Shown in pieces: positions 57,870 through 64,000 of a stretch of 64,000 bases of DNA. The translations under genes were made by a program, and so were the position numbers. The first letter of the stretch is position 1, and each line of letters begins with the position of its first letter. A model generated the notes under the pieces. The model saw only the letters and a program-made list of their open reading frames with translations, was not told the DNA's origin and did not search any database. Source of the stretch: an uncultured Mycoplasma sp. (GTDB lineage Bacteria; Bacillota_I; Bacilli_A; Mycoplasmatales; Metamycoplasmataceae); contig CAMRBN010000003.1 in NCBI GenBank assembly GCA_947040455.1, positions 62,001 to 126,000 of the forward strand, given 5' to 3'.

Positions 57870-59702
57870 TTAATTTTCTTTTTTAGAGTAAATAAAATCA
57901 AAAACATCAGGATATTCATCTTTATTTTTGTTACTAAAAATTATTGAATTTACTTTTTTATCTGGTGTTTTTTCAATTTCTGTTTTTTCAAACCAAGGAT
58001 CAATTATAGACTCTTCCAAATCTTTTGAATGTGGATAAAAATCTGAATATTTTTTTATATTTTGCTCAATAATATTTGTATTTTTTGTAAATCATTTAAT
58101 TATTCCATTACCAGTATCATCATCATCAACTATCAACTTATAATTTTTATTAAAACTTTCAACATAAGGAACATGATAGACAGCACTTTTCAAATATGCT
58201 GCTCCAAATAAAGGGATAATAAAAACGTTTTTATCTTTTTTTATTATATTATTTATTACATTAAAATCCGCAATACCTTCAACAAAAATAACTTGCTCTG
58301 GTTTTAATGCTTGCAAGTTCGCTTCTAAAAATCTTAATTCTATATGTTTGTCAAGAAAGCCACTTGGAACTCCCAAGCCCTTCGTTTTATAAATAGGTGT
58401 CATAATAGTGGCATTATCCGTTTTATCTCTTCTTAAGCAAAATAAATTTTGATACATTTCCATTTTTATCATAAATGGAGAATGTGTAGAGTAAATGATA
58501 ACTTGATTTATTCGGTTTTTATCAATTGAAAAATTTCGAATAACACTCAATAAATAATTTTGATAAATTGGATTTAAATGTTGTTCAGGTTCATCAATTA
58601 AAATAATAGTAAATTCATTTTTTTGAATTGAATTTAGTTGGAAAATCAAAGAATAAAAAGCTTTTATTCCATCACCCGATAAACCTGCATCATTATTTCA
58701 GATAAATTTATTTTGATTTACATTATCTTTTGTATTCTTTACATTAAAATTTATAAATAAATTATTGCTTGAATCAAAAGTAATATTTATCTCGTTTTGA
58801 AAATCAGCACCTATTTTATCAGATATTTGTTTAATTAAATTATTGCACTTTAATTCAAAATTTTTTAAATACTCTTGTACATCTCTAGGAGTCATTTGCT
58901 TATTTTTTGGAACAACACCAGAAAACATAGGTAAAGAGGTGTTTGGTTCATTGGGATTTTCCCTGAAAAGAAGTCACTCTTTAAAATCTACATCTAAAAT
59001 TTTTTCTCATATTTTTATCATATATATTTGTTGAAGACTGTTGGGGTCGCTAACTGACTCATCTAGTAGCAAACCTAATTTTAAAGTTGTGAACTTAAAA
59101 ATATCTTCATTACTAAAATATTTTATTTTCAATTTTGTTTCGTGTGTATTTAATTTCTGAATATATAATTTCCTAATTTCGTAAACTATTGAAATAATTT
59201 TTTCATCTTCACTTTTTTTGATTGTTTCTAAAAATTTATCATACCTTGGCTTATGGGCGAATGTTCATCAAGGAGTATTGGAGTCCATTATATAGGCTCC
59301 AGTAGATTTATAATTGGTATTTTCTAATTCTTCTAATTTAGATTTCATTTTTAATTCTAATTTTGTTTTGAACTCCTCTGGAAAAGAAATTCTTTCAGAA
59401 ATATTACTTTCATTAATCCCAGTTTTCACAAGATATTCAAAATCATTTTCATTATCTTGGAACAAACAAGAAACATCAATTGATGGTTGAGAAAGTGAGA
59501 TGCCCCCTTCTTTATACGAAGTTTTATCATCCTTGATAAAACGGGAATTGATAGATACTTTTTTAATAACATTTAACAAAGAGGTTTTACCAACATTGTT
59601 TTCTCCAACAATAGCGATTAACCTTGGAGAATTAACATTGATAGACAAGTTAACATCAATTAATGATCGGTAGTTTTTTATTTTTATATTTAGTTTTTCC
59701 AT
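57870..59702 (-). CDS. OLD-family ATP-dependent nuclease
   Basis: A 610-aa protein reassembled over UGA codons. N-terminal ABC ATPase: Walker A IVGENNVGKTSLLN (residues 33-40), signature-like LSGDGIKAFYSL near 345, Walker B IILIDEPEQHLNP (about 366), switch His STHSPFMI. C-terminal TOPRIM: VIFVEGIADFNVI (Glu at 475) and LIVDDDDTGNG (525-531). These are the OLD (overcoming lysogenization defect) nuclease features. Without a following UvrD-like helicase gene it is class 1-like rather than Gabija. It probably acts in defence or DNA repair. Confidence 0.88.
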
Positions 59703-59952
59703 TTTATTAACCCTTTTAAAACTAATCTTTAAAATTATAATAAAATACTTAAAAATACAGTGTTTTGAAATTATATCACTTATTAATAATAATGATAATT
59801 TCTTAAGTAATAAACATTATACAAATTTAAAATAATCCTTAAAAAATTTGAAGAAAACTTAGAACATTATAATTCTAATAATCATTTACACACAAACTTG
59901 ATAAAATTTATAAATTACTGAAAAATGAAAAGAGATAACTAAAATGGCATAA

Positions 59953-60491
59953 ATGAAAAACAACGAAGAAATCAAAACAATATGAGAGAGTGCTCCTTAT
60001 TATAATTGTAAACAGCAAGATCACTGATCATCATTTATACGAAATTTTCTTTGAAACAATCTTGTACAGAGCTCGTGAAAAAAATTGAAGATCAAAGAAA
60101 GAGTCTTGGTGCATGAAACACTGATCACATCATTGCCAAGTCTAATGGTGGTGGAGATGGCACTTTCAAATTGGAAGTTGTTTGTATTAGCAAAAAACAA
60201 TCAATAAAAATTAAATCATTTAGTTAATGAACTAAATGATTATTAATTAACTTAACGACAAAAGCACAAAGAGATCAATGAAATAATGAGTTAATATCTT
60301 TAACACAAGATAAACAAGTTGCCACTAGCTTCTTTAAGCAAACTAGTATTCCCTTAACTAATGCAACATGTAGTTCTTGTACATATGAATCATCTATGAC
60401 CATAGATGATGAACAAGACAAGCTCAGCAACGCTTTTTTCAACACCATGTTCAAAACATGTGCTGTTTGCTTTTTGAAGAACAATCATTAG
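59953..60491 (+). pseudogene. Decayed HNH endonuclease gene with Cys-rich tail
   Basis: Frame one starts MKNNEEIKTIWESAP. Frame three then carries GAWNTDHIIAKSNGGGDGTF and LEVVCIS, an HNH core with the final CxxC degraded. After a TAA at 60225 the same frame continues without an ATG (TTKAQRDQWNNELISLTQDK) and ends with two Cys pairs (ATCSSCTYESS and FKTCAVCFLKN). A frameshift and a nonsense codon mark it as broken. The same Cys-rich tail recurs at about 61110-61205. Confidence 0.6.
60214..60241. repeat. Perfect 12-bp palindromic hairpin
   Basis: AATCATTTAGTT, loop AATG, AACTAAATGATT, followed by AT-rich sequence. The TAA that ends the HNH frame overlaps its loop. It could be a terminator that came with the decay of the gene, or the junction of a small rearrangement. 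Confidence 0.6.
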
Positions 60492-61006
60492 TGATTTGTT
60501 AATGATTTTTTTATATCTTCCACGTCTAAACTTTTAATTAAAAATTTGATTAAATGGGTTTTTGATTTTTCATGAATCGCAAATGCTAATGATTCAAACA
60601 TGTCCGCTTTTATTTTGTCTGAAATATTATTGATATTATCAACATACATAAATCTTTCTAACTTTAGATCATCAAATATCTTTGAAAAATTTTTGTTTGA
60701 TATTAATTTTTGTTTTTTGTCATCCATAAAACAAACATCTTCATCTTTCAATATTTCAGTAATAACAATATAAGTTATTATTGCATCGCCTTTAAATTCA
60801 TTAATATTATAGTCTCTAATTTCATCCTTTGGATCTTTTATCATTTTTGATTCATTATACTTCTTTGCAAATGCAGGGGCAGTCATAGCTTCTAAAAATA
60901 ATGTGTATTCTTTTTTGCTAATTCCTATACCGAATTCTTTATTTAAAAAATCAATATATTGATCATGATTTTCCTTATTAAAATCTTCCACTTTATCAAA
61001 CGCCAT
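60488..61006 (-). CDS. Stand-alone RNase III-like domain protein
   Basis: A 172-aa protein. INEFKGDAIITYIVITEIL matches the RNase III signature (ERLEFLGDAVL...), and IKADMFESLAFAIH matches the second one (LADAFEALIGAIY). The four catalytic acids would be Glu70, Asp74, Asp135 and Glu138, all kept. There is no double-stranded RNA-binding domain. It may cleave RNA as a dimer; it is too divergent to be the housekeeping rnc, and is not Mini-III by motif. Ribosome binding site AGAAGGAGAA. The two Cys-rich remnants flank it. Confidence 0.65.
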   Translation of the reverse strand: MAFDKVEDFNKENHDQYIDFLNKEFGIGISKKEYTLFLEAMTAPAFAKKYNESKMIKDPKDEIRDYNINEFKGDAIITYIVITEILKDEDVCFMDDKKQKLISNKNFSKIFDDLKLERFMYVDNINNISDKIKADMFESLAFAIHEKSKTHLIKFLIKSLDVEDIKKSLTNH

Positions 61007-61028
61007 AACATTCTCCTTCTAAATCAAA

Positions 61029-61057
61029 TTAACTAATATTTTAATTGGTATTATAAT
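61029..61057 (+). promoter_or_regulatory. Leaderless-type promoter ahead of a remnant
   Basis: TTAACT, 17 bp, TATAAT at 61052-61057, 6 nt, ATG at 61064: the same layout as the DUF4238 genes. The palindromic TATTATAATA core can also serve the divergent RNase III-like gene. Confidence 0.6.
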
Positions 61058-61063
61058 ACATCA

Positions 61064-61210
61064 ATGAAGAAAACTATTATAATAACCACTTTATTCAAAA
61101 AGGTTGCAATTCTTGTCTCTATGAATCATCAATTAAAGAAGACAATCCGGCCAACAACTCTTTTTCAACACTATACTTTAAAACATGTGCTGTTTGTTTC
61201 TTTATCTAAT
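61064..61210 (+). pseudogene. Chimeric remnant: DUF4238 start joined to Cys-rich tail
   Basis: The first about 45 bp match the start of DUF4238 gene 3 (62485 onward; AATAACCACTTTATTCAAAA is shared), with a small indel. The rest encodes CNSCLYESS and FKTCAVCFFI, paralogous to the tail of the decayed HNH gene at 60350-60480. The two parts are in different frames. Confidence 0.55.
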
Positions 61211-61378
61211 ATTTTAAATAATAAATATAACCATTTAATAAAATATGCAATTATATAGAAAATTTAAAAAAATATGTTTTGTTTTTCCATTTATATTAAT
61301 GTCTTTTTTAGGTTAATGAGCAGAATCATTTTATTGTTTTTTTTACTATATTTTTCATTTTTGTTGTAAAAAATAATA

Positions 61379-61480
61379 ATGTGTTATAAAGATTTACAAT
61401 CAAATTTATTAGAAAATATGCATGATCATGTTCTTAATGATTGAAATTCTCAATTAAGAAATAAAGGAAGAGGTAAATAA
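61379..61480 (+). CDS. 33-aa ORF coupled to a membrane protein
   Basis: MCYKDLQSNLLENMHDHVLN... ends TAATG, its stop overlapping the ATG of the next gene, whose ribosome binding site (AAGGAAGAGG) lies inside it. No family recognised; it may be a remnant or a translational coupler. Confidence 0.35.
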
Positions 61481-61782
61481 TGAGTTTACAAAATAATAAT
61501 GAAAAATCGACAAGACACCAAGCAAAAGAATTTGTAAAGAATAATGGAAAATTAGAAGATACGGAGAATTGTTTTCGTTACATCGCCTTTTATAGAATAG
61601 GAACTTTTATTATGAGTTTTGCAATATGTTTAACACTATTGGGTTTGATACTTTATTTTGCAATTGCATTTCCGTGAATATTAATATTTGGAGCATGTGC
61701 AGGGAGTTTGGCAATGATCTTCTTTTTACTTGCAATAGTAAATAGTCTTATGCAAATCGCTGATAACGGAAAGAAAAAATAA
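61480..61782 (+). CDS. Small two-helix membrane protein
   Basis: A 100-aa protein (MSLQNNNEKSTRHQAKEFVK). Two membrane segments: FYRIGTFIMSFAICLTLLGLI with extension, and PWILIFGACAGSLAMIFFLLA. An N-terminal charged segment and a Lys-rich C-terminus face the cytoplasm. Good ribosome binding site. Function unknown; context is accessory. Confidence 0.65.
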
Positions 61783-61920
61783 TGGGACTACAAGAAATAA
61801 CTTGTAACTAATGGATGATGAACATTACCGAAATTACACTTAAGATTACAAGGGAAGCGAGATTAAATAGATGTTTCATGTAAAAAATATGAAGGCAATA
61901 ATATAGAAACATGAAATAAA

Positions 61921-62337
61921 CTGAAAAAAAAGTATTTAATAACATCTATTTTTTGCAGTATTTCAAGTTTAATTTCTATTATTTTAATGATTACTACTTT
62001 ATATTTTATTGTGTCAAATCCTAACCAAGAAACAATACAAGATGTATTAACTTCACCAATTTTTATACTTTTTATTCTTACAATAATATTAGGAATAATG
62101 ACATTTATAATTTTATGGATAAATCGTTTTTATCTCAATCAAATTTTTACTTCTCATGAATTTCCCAAAGAATTAAAATTAAAAAATATAAAATGATTTT
62201 TTGAAAACAAAAAAAGATTTTTTATTTTTATATATTTACATATCTCAATCGTAAGTGGACCGCTAGCTATAATAATGTATAAAGAAATTGAAAACAAAAT
62301 AATTAAAGTAGGTGAAGTTGATCAAAATCAAATATAA
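61921..62337 (+). CDS. Membrane protein with unclear start
   Basis: About 138 aa from LKKKYLITSIFCSISSLISI, with three membrane segments, ending GEVDQNQI. No ATG precedes the first helix in frame; the nearest frame upstream (from 61903, after a TAA at 61864) has no usual start, and the first ATG (61987) would cut the first helix. It may have lost its 5' end; a small frame (MMNITEITLKITRE) ending at about 61883 lies just before. Confidence 0.5.
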
Positions 62338-62469
62338 ATAATAAATGATAGTGTAACTTTAGTATTTATATATTTTTTAGATACTTCTTTAATTGCAAGA
62401 CGTACAAATTTTATAATTATTTTATCATTGGAAAGTTGGTTTTATTTTTATATACTTTTAAATAAGGAA

Positions 62470-62475
62470 TATAAT
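62470..62475 (+). promoter_or_regulatory. -10 box of DUF4238 gene 3 (leaderless)
   Basis: TATAAT at 62470-62475, then TCATTC (6 nt), then GTG at 62482. The -35 side at 62447 (TTTATA) is weak. This spacing is the main reason to accept the GTG start. Confidence 0.65.
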
Positions 62476-62481
62476 TCATTC

Positions 62482-63621
62482 GTGAAACAAACTAAAAAAA
62501 CTATTAATAACCACTTTATTCAAAAGGGTTTTGCCAAAAATTTTGCTAATAATGGAATAATCAAATGAACAAGATATCAACCAAATGATGAAATATTGGA
62601 AGATCAAATTTTTAGTATTAATTCTAGAAATGTTGCCAATCAACCAATTGTTATACAAGGATTTCACTCACAAGAAATTGAAGATGGAATGAATGAAATT
62701 GAACAAGATGGGATTGATATCATAAGAAAGATAGCTTATGATGCTAACAATAATTTGGATGAAAAAATAAGATTAAACAGGAAAGATTTATATGCCTTAA
62801 AGTTTTATAAATTATTATCATCAATTAGGACTGAAAAAGCAAGATCTAATTTTGAAAACTTGAATGGTGATAAATTATTTAATTATGTTATTGAAAATAC
62901 AAATAGAACACCGAAAGAAATCCAAGAAGATGAAATAAAAATAATTATAGATGAATATAAAAGATGAAAAAACAAAGAAAAACTTTTATCAAGTAATTAC
63001 AATCCTACAAAAAACTCCCTAAACCACAAAACAATAATTTTTCAACTTATAAGTAATATGTTAAATTCTAGATTGTTATTTATGTCTTTTAAAAAAAATA
63101 AATTATTTCTTCAAGAAACAATAAGTTTTCAAGAAATTTATTCGGTTGTGATTCCTATTTATGAATTTATGTCAATATCTCCAAATGTAGGCATAATGTT
63201 TTATTTTGATCCGGTGATAACGCGAGGAACTATAAAAAGAGAAGATTCTAAAATTTTTAAAACTAAAATTTCAACAAAAATAAATAAAGTAGATTATGTA
63301 AGGTCTAAAGAGATATATCAAGAACTAGATAAATTCATGAAAAATCAGATAAAATTAAATCCAGGATATAGTCAAAATGACATTTTAAAGTGACAATCAA
63401 TGTTTGCAGATTCAGTGTTAAATAACTACTACGAAGAGAATGATATGTATACATATGATATAAATAAAGAATCGGAAGAATCTCAGGATATTTGCAATGC
63501 CATGTCACTCGTTCATAATAAAAATAAAATTTTAATATATCAAGATAAAAGACATATAAAAGATGCAGAATTTTATGTTAAAAAATTTGAAATATCAAGA
63601 ATTGAAGATAGCGAGTATTAA
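62482..63621 (+). CDS. DUF4238-like protein 3 (GTG start)
   Basis: A 379-aa soluble protein starting VKQTKKTINNHFIQKGFAKNFANNG. The NNHFIQKGFAKNF opening fits the DUF4238 N-terminus (H-x-x-x-x-x-F-x-x-x-F), and SISPNVGIMFYFDPV parallels the MPISP segment of copies 1 and 2. The C-terminus has CNAMSLVHNKNKILIYQDKRH, like the ICAMSQDAEQLVFS end of copy 1. It is longer than the other two. UGA Trp codons are at three places. Confidence 0.72.
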
Positions 63622-63744
63622 TTTTTTACTTCAACATTTTGCAAGTCTATTATTTTAATATATAAGTGAAAACCTGTTTTTTGAAAATTTAAATTTTAGG
63701 AATTTGCAAATAAAATATTCACAACCACATTATTATTTTAGTTT

Positions 63745-64000
63745 TTATTTCTCTAAATACATTTTAACAATAATATTTTTTCTGGCAATTAGAAATTTCA
63801 AATAATTCTTTTGATTTAACCCTTCATCAACTATATTTTCATATGATTTCTCAAATTGCTGTGCTAAATTTTCATAGTTGCTTTTTGCTCATTTATAAAT
63901 TCTGTCACCATAAATATTCTCAATTTCTATTGAAGCTGATTTGTGATGATTTTCTATATTTAAAATCAAAGATAAATTAGCAAATGAAGTTACTCCTGTT
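63745..64000 (-). CDS. Unknown protein, C-terminal part
   Basis: The last 84 codons of a leftward gene entering from beyond the window. It is helical and charged (HHKSASIEIENIYGDRIYKWAKSN), ending KNIIVKMYLEK. No family recognised. Confidence 0.6.

Noticed and set aside
57870-59702. Gabija GajA
   Set aside because: No GajB (UvrD-like) gene is adjacent; OLD class 1 is the safer call.
1-64000. Insertion sequences or a prophage
   Set aside because: No transposase, integrase or phage structural gene is visible; HNH and DUF4238 genes alone are not enough.

Overview
The window comes from a mycoplasma (Mollicutes, translation table 4). It is very AT-rich, and long genes read through only if UGA codes for Trp: rpoD, dnaG, glyS, rpsB, secDF, hisS and aspS all have in-frame UGA at Trp positions. 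Coordinates below were reassembled across UGA codons, so most proteins are longer than a standard-code reading would give. Conserved mycoplasma housekeeping blocks alternate with lipoprotein and defence-like accessory blocks. I cannot name the species.

Layout. 1-8.9 kb: ylqF (5' end), nif3-like, rpoD, dnaG, glyS, a plus-strand membrane protein, then tsf-rpsB. 9.2-13.4 kb: a plus-strand three-gene operon with overlapping ends: a DNA cytosine-5 methyltransferase switched OFF by a G9 tract, an unknown 176-aa protein, and an 807-aa DUF4145-like/DUF262/DUF1524 (GmrSD-like) protein. 13.4-22.8 kb: aspS, hisS, secDF, ruvBA, tRNA-His, an Asp23-like gene, efp, pepP, rpmG. 22.9-31.9 kb: a proline-repeat lipoprotein, small genes, and a sugar locus (sugar-nucleotide dehydrogenase, two glycosyltransferases, an unknown protein, and a GTP cyclohydrolase II-like gene interrupted by a stop), then a frameshifted lipoprotein.

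32.1-49.9 kb is one leftward surface-protein region. An ABC ATPase and permease are followed by two giant exported proteins (1189 and 842 aa), then by six tandem BspA-type leucine-rich-repeat lipoprotein genes. Fragments of the 3' end of the 842-aa gene are interspersed between the lipoprotein genes, so the array looks built by repeated duplication of a [gene 3' end + LRR lipoprotein] unit. The last unit has collapsed to its ends.

50-64 kb is an accessory, defence-like island: a small HNH nuclease, three DUF4238-like genes (plus a remnant) that share a leaderless promoter layout, a coiled-coil protein, a PnuC-type transporter fused to a deoxynucleoside kinase next to ndk, an AAA/SMC-type ATPase, an OLD-family nuclease, a decayed HNH gene, a stand-alone RNase III-like protein and small membrane proteins.

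Most interesting: the phase-variable methyltransferase/DUF262 operon, the PnuC-kinase fusion, the TATAAT-N6-start pattern of the DUF4238 genes, the duplication mechanism of the LRR array, and the broken GTP cyclohydrolase II homologue in a glycosyltransferase cluster. No insertion sequence, CRISPR array or replication origin was seen.
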